DNA from: Flavobacteriales bacterium UBA4422
Lineage (GTDB): Bacteria; Bacteroidota; Bacteroidia; Flavobacteriales_G; Salibacteraceae
Length of the DNA stretch: 64,000 nucleotides
Assembly: GCA_002389645.1 (NCBI GenBank)
Contig: DGQE01000034.1
Span: forward strand, 101,563-165,562
Direction of reading: 5' to 3'
Shown here: positions 7,863 to 16,315 of the stretch, one piece after another
How positions within the stretch are numbered: the first letter of the stretch is position 1
How the letters are laid out: each line of letters starts with the position of its first letter
The notes under the pieces: model-generated
Told to the model about the DNA's origin: nothing
Databases searched by the model: none
What the model saw: only the letters and a program-made list of their open reading frames with translations
Translations under genes and position numbers: made by a program

Positions 7863-10256
7863 ATGAAATTTTTAATCCTATCTCTCCTTTTCTCCGTAAT
7901 TCAAGTTGCGGCCTTGCAAGGACAAAGCTCTAATTGCAGTCATCATGGTGCACATTCTGGAGAGCGAACAGAGATCGATGATTTTAGAAGTGATTCAATA
8001 GATATCATACACACCTTAATTTCTATTGACTTTAGTAATTCTGTTGGGCAGAGTTTAGAAGGTAATTCAGTTATTACACTTCAACCTAAGTTAGATGGGG
8101 TAAGTCAAGTAACTTTTGATTTTGAAGGGTTGACTGTGGATAGTGTCGTGGGCACTAATGTTGAGTCATTTGATCATCTTGATTCATTTTTGATTGTGAA
8201 CTTTTCATCAATGTTGCCGATGAATCAAAATCAAGAGCTTACTGTATACTATCATGGGTCTCCACTTAAAGATGCTTCAGGTTGGGGCGGGTTTTATTTT
8301 ACAGGTGGATTTGTTTTCAATCTTGGTGTAGGCTTTGCTGCCGACCCTCACAGTTACGGTAGAGTGTGGTTTCCTTGTTTTGATAACTTCATTGAGCGGT
8401 CAACATTTGAGTTTTACATCACTACTGCATCTGATAAAAGAGCAGCTTGTAATGGTCAGCTTTTGTCTGAGTCAGTTAATCAGGATAGTACACGATTGTA
8501 TCATTGGAAACTGGAACAACCTATACCGTCTTACCTAACATGTGTTGCGGTTGGCTCATACGAAATAGTCAATGATGAAGTCATGGGAGAAAATGGAGTG
8601 ATTCCAATTCAATTATTTGCTCGAGGGGGCGACACAAATAACTTAAAATCCTCCTTCATTCATTTGAAAGATGCAATCACGAAGTTTGAAAACTCCTATG
8701 GCGACTATAAGTTTAATAAGGTAGGTTATAGCTTGGTCCCTTTTAATGGTGGGGCGATGGAGCATGCAACTAATATTACATATCCGATTTCTGCGGCAAA
8801 TGGCGGCCTCGGCAGTGAAGGCCTTATGGCGCATGAATTGGCTCACATGTGGTGGGGTGATAATATTACCTGTCAAACAGACGGGGATATGTGGATTAAT
8901 GAAGGTTGGGCTTCATTTTCGGTCTATTTGTTTTTTGAAGAAGTATATGGACGCAAGGCTTATGAAGACGCAATGGTGGATGACTTGGCTTATATGTTAA
9001 GATATGGACATCACTATGAAGAAGGGTTTAGGTCAGTTTCTGGGCAGCCTCATGAATATGTTTATGGAGATCATGTATATAAGAAAGGTGCTCTTGTTGC
9101 TCATAATCTACGTGGTTACCTTGGTGATAATGTCTTTTTTGAGGTTATCGAAAAATTCATGGATCAATATCAGTTTCAACCAGTGAGTTCTGATACGCTT
9201 GAGAGATTTTTCTCGGAAGAAAGTGGTGTTGATTTGAGCTTCTTTTTTCGAGATTGGGTTTTTCATGGAGGTTATAATGTTGTTGTGCTTGATTCATTTG
9301 AGTATTCCAACTCAGGAACAACAAGGCTTTTTTTGCAGCAAAAACTTAGAGGAATAGATCAGTTTCACGATAATGTTCCGGTATACTATAGAATGTATGA
9401 TGAAAACAGAAATACAGAGGAAGGTATGGTTTCGATGTCTGGAAAATATGCCGAAGTAGAGGTGACGTCTTCATTTGAACCAGTATTTATTGTTCTTAAC
9501 CCAAAGAATGAGCTAGCTCAAGCCAGAACTTCTGACTTTCGATCGATTACGAATACAGGCTTTCTGGGTCTAGATCACATGCTGTGGCAGGTTACGGTAG
9601 ATCAATTGACTGACTCTGCTTGGGTTTGGTTTGATCAATTGTGGACTTACCCAGACCCGATTAAAGATTGGAGTAATAAACCATATCGAATGAATGATAA
9701 TCGATACTGGAGTGTAAAAGGAATTGATCTTGAGAATGTGGAAATGTCAGCTATTGTATTCTACAATGGGAAAACTGAGGGAAGCACAGGCTTTTTGGAT
9801 ATCTCTCTTGTTTCCGAAACTGAAGATAGTTTGATTCTGCTTCATCGACCAAATTCAAGAGAAGATTGGAATGAATATGATCATTATACGAAGAACGTTC
9901 TGGGTGATGCTTCAAATGCCACGGGATATGTGGAATTAAGTAAAGTGCTTCCTGGTGAGTATGTTTTAGCCAATGTGGATCAGTCAGTTTTAAGTGCTCC
10001 AGTAACTTCTGATATTGAGAATGCGCGCGTTTTTCCAAACCCATCCAATGGAAAGATAACTGTGATTAATAATGTTGGTGATGTACTTGGTATTAAGGTC
10101 TTTTCTATGGACGGTAAAATCGCAGATGAAAAGGCTATTAAAAAAGGATCAGACCAAGTGGAGATAAGTGTTGAATCTTCTGGGATATACCTTTACGAAT
10201 TACTTGATACTAATAAAAAAGTCGTAGAAAAAGGTAAGATCATTATTCAGAAATAA
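7863..10256 (+). CDS. T9SS-secreted M1-family aminopeptidase
   Basis: A 797-residue zinc metallopeptidase. Signal peptide at 1-20 (MKFLILSLLFSVIQVAALQG). The substrate-binding GxMEN-type motif is GGAMEH at 296-301, followed by the zinc site HELAHMWWGD (324-333) and third ligand Glu347 in NEGWA, the HExxH-18-E spacing of clan MA/M1. A C-terminal type IX secretion sorting domain occupies about 722-797 (VFPNPSNGKI, then a beta-sandwich ending in KGKIIIQK), so it is likely exported across the outer membrane and anchored or released. Right after the signal peptide is CSHHGAHSG, a His cluster that might bind metal. Probable role: peptide scavenging outside the cell. A TAnnTTTG element (7841-7848) lies 14 bases before the start. 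Confidence 0.92.
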   Translation: MKFLILSLLFSVIQVAALQGQSSNCSHHGAHSGERTEIDDFRSDSIDIIHTLISIDFSNSVGQSLEGNSVITLQPKLDGVSQVTFDFEGLTVDSVVGTNVESFDHLDSFLIVNFSSMLPMNQNQELTVYYHGSPLKDASGWGGFYFTGGFVFNLGVGFAADPHSYGRVWFPCFDNFIERSTFEFYITTASDKRAACNGQLLSESVNQDSTRLYHWKLEQPIPSYLTCVAVGSYEIVNDEVMGENGVIPIQLFARGGDTNNLKSSFIHLKDAITKFENSYGDYKFNKVGYSLVPFNGGAMEHATNITYPISAANGGLGSEGLMAHELAHMWWGDNITCQTDGDMWINEGWASFSVYLFFEEVYGRKAYEDAMVDDLAYMLRYGHHYEEGFRSVSGQPHEYVYGDHVYKKGALVAHNLRGYLGDNVFFEVIEKFMDQYQFQPVSSDTLERFFSEESGVDLSFFFRDWVFHGGYNVVVLDSFEYSNSGTTRLFLQQKLRGIDQFHDNVPVYYRMYDENRNTEEGMVSMSGKYAEVEVTSSFEPVFIVLNPKNELAQARTSDFRSITNTGFLGLDHMLWQVTVDQLTDSAWVWFDQLWTYPDPIKDWSNKPYRMNDNRYWSVKGIDLENVEMSAIVFYNGKTEGSTGFLDISLVSETEDSLILLHRPNSREDWNEYDHYTKNVLGDASNATGYVELSKVLPGEYVLANVDQSVLSAPVTSDIENARVFPNPSNGKITVINNVGDVLGIKVFSMDGKIADEKAIKKGSDQVEISVESSGIYLYELLDTNKKVVEKGKIIIQK

Positions 10257-10258
10257 TA

Positions 10259-11743
10259 CTAGAACTTATATCCAAATGTTATGGATATTCTATGATCAGT
10301 AAAAGTTGTGGTTCCTGCCTCAACCAAACTAGGGTCGTAGATGTATTCTTTGTTCTCAGAAAACTTGAGCTGATAGCTTCCGTCAATGAAAAAATCTTCT
10401 GTTCTATATCCAATCCCTAAGCTGTAAAGATTAAAGCCTCCAAGATTGTCAGCTGAAGTGTTGTATGGGTTACCAAATATAGCGTAGCCAGCTCTTAAGC
10501 TAACCAGTTGGGTCAACCTAAATTCTCCCCCAAACTTTAAGTTGACCGTAGGAGTGAGGAAGGTTTGGATTGCATCTTCTTCAGAAGAGAAGTTATAGCC
10601 ATCGCTAATTCCTTGCATCCTGATTCCTGTGTAATTAACGTATTCAGCATCTGCGCTTAAAAGTCCGAATTTGCCAAACACATAGGCAACTCCAAATGAA
10701 GCCTGCAAAGGAGATGTTAATCTAAAGTCATAGTCACCAATAGATGGTGATTGAGTATAAAATGGGTCAAAATCTTCAAAAATGGCGGTATTTTCACTTT
10801 CGTATTCGATATTCAGTGAATTGATTGTGGGTGTTTTAAAAGATGCTCCAACGCGCAGTTGATCCGTAGGGCGATAGATTAAGCCTAAGTTTATCCCAGC
10901 TCCTAGCCCTGAAATATTCTCATTAAATCGAAACGAATATTCATTTAAAGTTGTAGTCGTATCACTAGGATTAATATTCTCATCGATTATGTAGTCATTG
11001 GTGAAGTTTATTCTCGAAAAACGAATACTACCTCCAATGTATAGCTTATCGTCATAATTTCCTCCAAACGCCAGAAAGGTTTCTCTTTTTGATCCGCTTT
11101 TTTCAACTGAATATGTCTGATCAATGGGCATAACTCCTGTCGCATTGTAAAATACGGAGTCTGATTCAAATATGGGATAGTCCAATAAGAAGTTTTGCCA
11201 TGCTAAGAATATGTCAAATCCATATGGTGCGTTGGTCACATCAAGATCTTCTGGACCTAGTCCATTTTGGATCAGCGTGTTTTGGTAAGAGTCAATTAAG
11301 GAACTTGGAACGTCTTGTGCTGAAAATGTATAAGCTCTGTGAAAAGATAAGGATCTGTTCATTCCAAAAGCTACGGAGCTTGAGCGCCATTTACCAACTT
11401 TATTCAGGTTCTTAACACCTACTATCCCAATAGACCCTAAGTTGAAGTTGGATTTTGAGTCTATTGTCTCTTGACCGTAATAGGTGCTATTAGATATGTT
11501 GGTGTGATAAGCCGGTGTTATCGAGAACTCATTTGATCGAAGCACACCAAGACCTGCTGGGTTTATTTCTATGGCTGAGAAGTCTCCTCCAAGGGCGGTG
11601 AACGCACCTCCCATCGCTATTGTGCGTGCAGAGCCTGTTACTTCTTCTCTAGAAAGGTTAAGCGCATCAATCTCGTTTTGTGCATTTACCGACAAGGCAC
11701 AAACAATGAGTCCAATTACAATATGAAGGCGGTTGAATATCAT
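10259..11743 (-). CDS. OmpP1/FadL/TodX-family outer-membrane transport protein
   Basis: A 494-residue barrel protein with signal peptide (MIFNRLHIVIGLIVCALSVN, cleavage near NAQ). The segment after it, SARTIAMGGAFTALGGDFSA followed by IEINPAGLGVL (about 37-67), is the FadL/OmpP1 N-terminal hatch motif. The remainder is long amphipathic strands ending in HRISITFGYKF with a terminal Phe. The family carries hydrophobic compounds such as fatty acids or aromatics across the outer membrane; the substrate here is unknown. It begins nine bases after the stop of the low-complexity lipoprotein gene and is very likely co-transcribed with it. Confidence 0.85.
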   Translation of the reverse strand: MIFNRLHIVIGLIVCALSVNAQNEIDALNLSREEVTGSARTIAMGGAFTALGGDFSAIEINPAGLGVLRSNEFSITPAYHTNISNSTYYGQETIDSKSNFNLGSIGIVGVKNLNKVGKWRSSSVAFGMNRSLSFHRAYTFSAQDVPSSLIDSYQNTLIQNGLGPEDLDVTNAPYGFDIFLAWQNFLLDYPIFESDSVFYNATGVMPIDQTYSVEKSGSKRETFLAFGGNYDDKLYIGGSIRFSRINFTNDYIIDENINPSDTTTTLNEYSFRFNENISGLGAGINLGLIYRPTDQLRVGASFKTPTINSLNIEYESENTAIFEDFDPFYTQSPSIGDYDFRLTSPLQASFGVAYVFGKFGLLSADAEYVNYTGIRMQGISDGYNFSSEEDAIQTFLTPTVNLKFGGEFRLTQLVSLRAGYAIFGNPYNTSADNLGGFNLYSLGIGYRTEDFFIDGSYQLKFSENKEYIYDPSLVEAGTTTFTDHRISITFGYKF

Positions 11744-11752
11744 GTTTATACT

Positions 11753-13417
11753 TTATCTTCTTCCTCCTCTATTAGGTGAAGAGCTTCCTCTTGAGCCACT
11801 TGAAGGCGCAGATCTTGGGGCACTGCTTCTTGAAGGAGCTGACATTGATCCTGAAGGAGAAGAGCTTCTTGACGGAGCGACCTTGCTTCTGGAGCTGCTT
11901 CCACTTCGCACAGCAGGCGAACTAGGCCTACTTGGTCGAGGAGATACATTAGGGGAAGTTCGCTTTGGACTAGAATATTGTCTAGTTCTAGCTCTACTTG
12001 GCGAAGTTCTACTTTGATTCTTTTGGTAGTATCTCGGTGCAGATGATCTATTTGGAGTGGAAACATTATTGCTTCTACTTGAAGATGATCTAACATTTGG
12101 AGAAGTGCTTCTGCTCTTCGTTGATTGCTGAGTAGTTGTTTTTCTTGCTGAGCTTGAACTTCTGGTTGGCTCAATGTTGGAGTTTACACTTGAACTTCTG
12201 ACAGGAGCTTGATAGCGTTTGTTTGGGCTTTCAGCCCTAGATAAAGTGCTTGACTCATACTTGGTTCTCGAATTCACAGTGCTTTGAGTTCTTCCAGGAG
12301 TTTTGTATCGTGAAGAAGATGTCTTTGAGTTCGGGTTAGCCAACTCTGATTTTGTTACTTCGTTTCTGATCGTGTTATTTGGCGACTTCACCGGATTTAC
12401 TTGATAAATGCTTGATGAAGATGCCATACGACCGCTACTTCTGTTGTCACTGTTGTTCGGTGAAACGCTGGCATTTTTTGGACTTTGGTTTGAGCTTGCT
12501 ACTCGATTACGAATTGCTGAGTTAGGGTTACCACTGTTTCGATTGGATCCTACGATTCCTGTGTTGTTCGATAAGTCTCTTCTTCCGTTATATCGGCCTC
12601 TTCCAGAATTCCCACCATTATTGTTTGCGTAAAAGCCATCGTAGAAACCATTGTAGTAGCCATTGTTAAATCCGTTTCCTCTCCAATTATTTCCCCAACC
12701 CCAGTTGTTTCCCCAACCCCAGTTGTTTCTGCCGCAGAAATAAGGATTTCCCATTCCAAAACCATAGGGGTTCCAATAATTATTTCCCCACATTCCAGCG
12801 TAGCCCCATTGGTTGCCATACATTGGGCCCCAACCGCTATTGAATCCAACATTCCATCCTGACCAGCTATTCCAGCCCACATTCCATCCAGTATTTGGGT
12901 AAGGATTCCAAGCAGACCATCCATAATTCCAAAAAGGATCTACAAAGAATGGGTCGTAGTAACCATATCCAGGAGCTGCATTAAACCTTCTTATGCGAGC
13001 AGCATAGTCTGTATCATAGTAATCGTCACTATAAACTGTAGTATTTCCATAGTAATTATTGACAGTCGGCCCTTCAGTGGATTCCGGTGCGATATTGTTT
13101 TCGCTTGAGTTGAATTCGGCAGGAATTTGTTCTGCCGAGTTTGAATAAGCATTTGCTGATTTCGGATTTTGATCGTTTTGCTTGGTCGATGATCCTTTGA
13201 AAAAGTATCCATTACTTTCATCCTTGAAATCATCTTGCGTGGCATAATTACTTCCGTCAGTCTCTGTAACTGTGCTAAATTCATTTTGAGTTGATTCAAA
13301 GCGATCAGTCGAAGAGTAGTAAATGTCATCAGTTTCGGAAGAAGCGTATCTCTGACTTGAGCACGATACTACGATCATTCCAAGTATAGCGATTGATATG
13401 TATTTTAAGTTTTTCAT
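11753..13417 (-). CDS. Low-complexity Gly/Trp/Asn- and Arg/Ser-rich lipoprotein
   Basis: A 554-residue protein from the ATG at 13415-13417, which gives signal peptide MKNLKYISIAILGMIVVSCS with lipobox V-V-S-C. The region after it is acidic and Ser/Thr-rich. Roughly residues 155-285 are a Gly-Trp-Asn-Tyr-rich block with repeated WNVGW, GWGNNW and NGYYNGFY units, and the C-terminal half is basic and rich in Arg, Ser, Pro and Asn, ending in SSPNRGGRR. No conserved catalytic domain was seen. Such proteins next to proS and an OmpP1 gene recur in Flavobacteriia, often with misleading names. It is surface-anchored or periplasmic-facing lipid-anchored; function unknown. It precedes the OmpP1 gene by nine bases. 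Confidence 0.75.
   Translation of the reverse strand: MKNLKYISIAILGMIVVSCSSQRYASSETDDIYYSSTDRFESTQNEFSTVTETDGSNYATQDDFKDESNGYFFKGSSTKQNDQNPKSANAYSNSAEQIPAEFNSSENNIAPESTEGPTVNNYYGNTTVYSDDYYDTDYAARIRRFNAAPGYGYYDPFFVDPFWNYGWSAWNPYPNTGWNVGWNSWSGWNVGFNSGWGPMYGNQWGYAGMWGNNYWNPYGFGMGNPYFCGRNNWGWGNNWGWGNNWRGNGFNNGYYNGFYDGFYANNNGGNSGRGRYNGRRDLSNNTGIVGSNRNSGNPNSAIRNRVASSNQSPKNASVSPNNSDNRSSGRMASSSSIYQVNPVKSPNNTIRNEVTKSELANPNSKTSSSRYKTPGRTQSTVNSRTKYESSTLSRAESPNKRYQAPVRSSSVNSNIEPTRSSSSARKTTTQQSTKSRSTSPNVRSSSSRSNNVSTPNRSSAPRYYQKNQSRTSPSRARTRQYSSPKRTSPNVSPRPSRPSSPAVRSGSSSRSKVAPSRSSSPSGSMSAPSRSSAPRSAPSSGSRGSSSPNRGGRR
12693..12728 (-). repeat. Two-copy 18-bp tandem repeat inside the low-complexity gene
   Basis: The plus-strand unit ccccaaccccagttgttt occurs twice head to tail, at 12693-12710 and 12711-12728. 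On the coding strand each unit encodes NNWGWG. It is an in-frame duplication (multiple of three) within the Gly/Trp/Asn block and is a likely site of length variation. Confidence 0.85.
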
Positions 13418-13673
13418 GACTTCCAAATTTTTACTATAGTATTCCAAGACCGTGCCAAACTCTGTTAACGTTGTATTACCTGACCTTCAAGCACTAAATA
13501 TAGAGATAGTTATTAATGTGCTCAAATTCCTTAATTATAAATAACAAAGTCTGCGTTTCAAGGTTCGAAAACTTAAATCAAATTCAAAAGTCCATTGACG
13601 ATGTTTAAATTTTCTATCGATCTGCGAGAGAGGTATGGCTATTTTTGCCACGTCAAATAAAAATAGACTTAGA

Positions 13674-15146
13674 ATGGCAAAGTTGACAAGTAGGGCTGAG
13701 AATTATTCTCAATGGTACAATGAATTGGTGGGTAAAGCAGATTTAGCAGAGAATAGTGATGTTAGAGGTTGCATGATCATAAAACCACATGGTTACTCCA
13801 TATGGGAAAAGATGCAGTCAGCATTGGATAAAATGTTTAAAGATACTGGGCACTCAAATGCCTATTTCCCTCTCTTTATTCCAAAGTCTTATTTAAGCAA
13901 AGAAGCAGATCATGTTGAAGGTTTCGCTAAGGAATGTGCTGTTGTCACTCATTATCGTTTAAAAGCAGCCGAAGATGGCTCTGGTTTAATTGTTGACCCA
14001 GACGCAAAGTTGGAAGAAGAATTGATTGTTAGACCGACTTCTGAGACCATTATTTGGAATAGCTACAAGAATTGGATTCAATCTTATCGCGATTTACCAA
14101 TCCTTTTGAATCAGTGGGCTAATGTTGTTCGCTGGGAAATGAGAACTAGGTTGTTTTTAAGAACAGCTGAATTTTTATGGCAAGAGGGTCATACTGCTCA
14201 TGCTACGAAGGGTGAGGCTGTCAAAGAAGCTGAGCAAATGCTTGAGGTGTATGCAGCATTCGCAGAGGAGTTTATGGCTGTTCCTGTTTTGAAAGGATTG
14301 AAAACAGCGAGTGAGCGTTTTGCTGGAGCTTTAGAGACATACTGTATTGAAGCTTTGATGCAGGATGGTAGGGCTTTACAGGCGGGTACGAGTCACTTCT
14401 TGGGTCAAAATTTCGCAAAAGCTTTTGATGTAAAGTTTGCTACAAAGGAAGGTAAGCAGGAATACGTTTGGGCCACTAGTTGGGGTGTTTCAACACGCCT
14501 GATGGGAGCTTTGATTATGTCACATTCCGATGATTTAGGATTAGTGATTCCTCCAAAATTGGCGCCAATTCATGTAGTAATTGTTCCAATTTATAAGGGA
14601 GAAGAACAGCTTTCTCAAATTTCTGAATACGCATTAAAGTTGAAGGGAGAATTGCAGCAAAAAGGCCTGACCGTGAAGTTTGATGATAGAGACACGTACA
14701 AGCCAGGATTTAAATTTGCTGAATATGAAATGAAAGGTGTTCCAGTGAGGGTTGCGATAGGTCCGAAAGATCTTGCAAATGGCACAATTGAGGTTGCTCG
14801 AAGAGATACCTTGGAGAAAAGTACTATTTCAAACACTAAAGCCACAGATCATATTTATGGTTTAATGAATATTATTCAGAAGAATATTTACAACAAGGCC
14901 TTAAAGTTTAGGGAAGATTCATCGCACAAGGTTGATGACTATGATGAGTTTAAGCGGATAATAGCAAACGAAGGTGGCTTTGTTTATGCACATTGGGATG
15001 GTAGCGCTGAAACCGAAGAGCTTATAAAACAAGAAACAAAAGCGACCATCAGATGCATTCCATTGGATCAGGAGAAGGAGGAAGGTAAGTGCATCAGGTC
15101 AGGTAAGCCGTCAAAGGGAAGAGTAGTGTTCGCAAAAGCGTATTAA
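13674..15146 (+). CDS. proS: Prolyl-tRNA synthetase, archaeal/eukaryotic-type
   Basis: Charges tRNA-Pro with proline. The frame is open from 13635, but the start is placed at the ATG at 13674, giving 490 residues beginning MAKLTSRAENYSQWYNELV, which matches the usual N-terminus of Bacteroidota ProRS. The class II core is clear: GCMIIKPHGYSIWEKMQ, then EGFAKECAVVTHYRLK, motif 2 region RPTSETIIWNSYKNWI and LLNQWANVVRWEMRTR. The anticodon-binding domain begins near PIHVVIVPIY, and a C-terminal zinc-domain-like tail contains TIRCIPL and EGKCIRSGK. There is no long editing insertion as in the E. coli-type enzyme. The next gene starts two bases after its stop. Confidence 0.95.
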   Translation: MAKLTSRAENYSQWYNELVGKADLAENSDVRGCMIIKPHGYSIWEKMQSALDKMFKDTGHSNAYFPLFIPKSYLSKEADHVEGFAKECAVVTHYRLKAAEDGSGLIVDPDAKLEEELIVRPTSETIIWNSYKNWIQSYRDLPILLNQWANVVRWEMRTRLFLRTAEFLWQEGHTAHATKGEAVKEAEQMLEVYAAFAEEFMAVPVLKGLKTASERFAGALETYCIEALMQDGRALQAGTSHFLGQNFAKAFDVKFATKEGKQEYVWATSWGVSTRLMGALIMSHSDDLGLVIPPKLAPIHVVIVPIYKGEEQLSQISEYALKLKGELQQKGLTVKFDDRDTYKPGFKFAEYEMKGVPVRVAIGPKDLANGTIEVARRDTLEKSTISNTKATDHIYGLMNIIQKNIYNKALKFREDSSHKVDDYDEFKRIIANEGGFVYAHWDGSAETEELIKQETKATIRCIPLDQEKEEGKCIRSGKPSKGRVVFAKAY

Positions 15147-15148
15147 AA

Positions 15149-15850
15149 ATGACAAAATCAGTTAGGGGCATGTCAGAGCTCAAAGAGCTTATTGTATCAA
15201 AATCAAGTGTTAAGCAGGATGTTTTTACTGTCACCAAGGAAGTGTTTGTTGATTTGAAGGATGTATTGGCTGATATAGCTATGGAGCTTGAGGCTTTTGC
15301 GAATAAATCTGATAGGAGGGTTAATGTCTCTCTTAACGCTCCTGATGACTTTGAATGTCAGATGATGTTGGCGGGCGATACAACTATCTTTCAAATGCAC
15401 ACCAATGTGTTTGTGTTTCCGCCTTCCCATATGATTCATCGGAGTCCTTATGTTATGAATGAGGCTAAGAATGGATATTGTGGAGTTATTAATATTTTCA
15501 ACTTTCTAACGGATTCTTTCCGCTATCAAAGAATGAATGATAGTGGGTATCTGATTGCTAGAATATTCGTGAATAGAGAAAGGCACTTTTTTGTTGAGGG
15601 TCAGCAGCAACTAGGTTATTTGTTTAATGATTTCAATAAAGCTGAACTCACAAAAAAAGAGCTCAGAAAAGTGTTGGAACTTGCTCTGAAATACATTCTA
15701 AATTTCGAGTTATACACTCCATCCTTTTCCACATTTAAGGAAGTGAAATTGAGCGATATTCAAGAGTTGACGCAGAGTTTGAAGCTTCAAACATCTAAAA
15801 GGTTAGGGTTTAGATTTCAATCTGAAGAAGAAAATGACGTAGACTTTTGA
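15149..15850 (+). CDS. Conserved Bacteroidota protein, unknown function
   Basis: A 233-residue soluble protein without signal peptide or membrane segment. It starts two bases after the proS stop, so it is probably translated from the same message. I do not recognise a named domain. Visible features are an N-terminal helical stretch (VFVDLKDVLADIAMELEAFA), a central beta-rich part (FVFPPSHMIHRSPYV and GYCGVINIFNF), and a C-terminal helical part. The overall look, with paired strands and a conserved-looking His/Pro patch, suggests a small-molecule or protein-binding fold, but no function can be assigned. Confidence 0.7.
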   Translation: MTKSVRGMSELKELIVSKSSVKQDVFTVTKEVFVDLKDVLADIAMELEAFANKSDRRVNVSLNAPDDFECQMMLAGDTTIFQMHTNVFVFPPSHMIHRSPYVMNEAKNGYCGVINIFNFLTDSFRYQRMNDSGYLIARIFVNRERHFFVEGQQQLGYLFNDFNKAELTKKELRKVLELALKYILNFELYTPSFSTFKEVKLSDIQELTQSLKLQTSKRLGFRFQSEEENDVDF

Positions 15851-15867
15851 AATATTTCACTATTCTA

Positions 15868-15897
15868 TTGCGTCAATTGAAGATATCATTACATTTG
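15868..15897 (+). promoter_or_regulatory. Promoter for tRNA-Glu and rpsT
   Basis: TTG at 15868-15870, a 19-base spacer, then TACATTTG at 15890-15897, an exact TAnnTTTG match. This is the full Bacteroidota sigma-A promoter form. The tRNA begins 18 bases after it. No second promoter is visible between the tRNA and rpsT, which are 14 bases apart. Confidence 0.65.
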
Positions 15898-15915
15898 CAG
15901 TCCTTTTTAAAAGAC

Positions 15916-15987
15916 GGCCCGTTCGTCTAGGGGTTAGGACGCCAGATTTTCATTCTGGTAACAGGGGTTCGATTCCCCTACGGGCTA
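15916..15987 (+). tRNA. tRNA-Glu (anticodon UUC)
   Basis: A full cloverleaf can be folded by eye. Acceptor stem GGCCCGT pairs with ACGGGCT (one G-U at the end); D arm GTCT/AGGAC; anticodon stem CCAGA/TCTGG around loop TTTTCAT with anticodon TTC; T arm AGGGG/CCCCT around TTCGATT. The discriminator is A at 15987 and the following bases are CAA, so CCA is not encoded and must be added after transcription. It lies 14 bases upstream of rpsT and shares its promoter. Confidence 0.97.
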
Positions 15988-16001
15988 CAATAGATTAAAT
16001 T

Positions 16002-16253
16002 ATGGCAAATCATAAGTCAGCGTTAAAGAGAATAAGACAAAATTCGGTTCGTAGAGACCGTAATGCTTATTATCACAAGACAACTCGTAATGCAGTAAGA
16101 AAGCTTCGTGGGTTAAGTGATAAGAAAGAGGCAAGCGATTTGTTGCCTAAGGTGGCTTCCATGCTTGACAAGCTGGCGAAGAATAATGTTATTCATAAGA
16201 AAAAAGCAGCGAATTTGAAGTCAAGCTTGACAAAGCACGTGTCTGCGCTATAA
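16002..16253 (+). CDS. rpsT: 30S ribosomal protein S20
   Basis: An 83-residue, very basic helical protein that binds 16S rRNA early in small-subunit assembly. The N-terminus MANHKSALKRIRQNSVRRDR is diagnostic of bS20, as is the C-terminal KNNVIHKKKAANLKSSLTKH. It lies 14 bases after tRNA-Glu with no room for its own promoter, so its message must come from the tRNA transcript, probably released by 3' processing of the tRNA. A strong terminator follows the stop by about 20 bases. Confidence 0.97.
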   Translation: MANHKSALKRIRQNSVRRDRNAYYHKTTRNAVRKLRGLSDKKEASDLLPKVASMLDKLAKNNVIHKKKAANLKSSLTKHVSAL

Positions 16254-16273
16254 TTGAAAATTAAATTTTTTGG

Positions 16274-16303
16274 AAAAGGCTCTTCAATCGAAGGGCCTTT
16301 TTT
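16274..16303 (+). terminator. Intrinsic terminator after rpsT
   Basis: An 11-bp stem, AAAGGCTCTTC paired with GAAGGGCCTTT (one G-U), around loop AATC, followed by a T run to 16303. It closes the tRNA-Glu/rpsT unit just ahead of radC. Confidence 0.85.
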
Positions 16304-16315
16304 ATTTTCGGCAAG

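Noticed and set aside
11733..12017. Long open frames on the plus strand opposite the low-complexity lipoprotein gene
   Set aside because: They are antisense shadows caused by the skewed Ser/Arg codon composition, with Leu/Glu-rich nonsense products and no start context.
12693..12728. Tandem repeat as a CRISPR or regulatory repeat
   Set aside because: Two in-frame 18-bp copies within a coding sequence with no spacers; it is a protein-level repeat.
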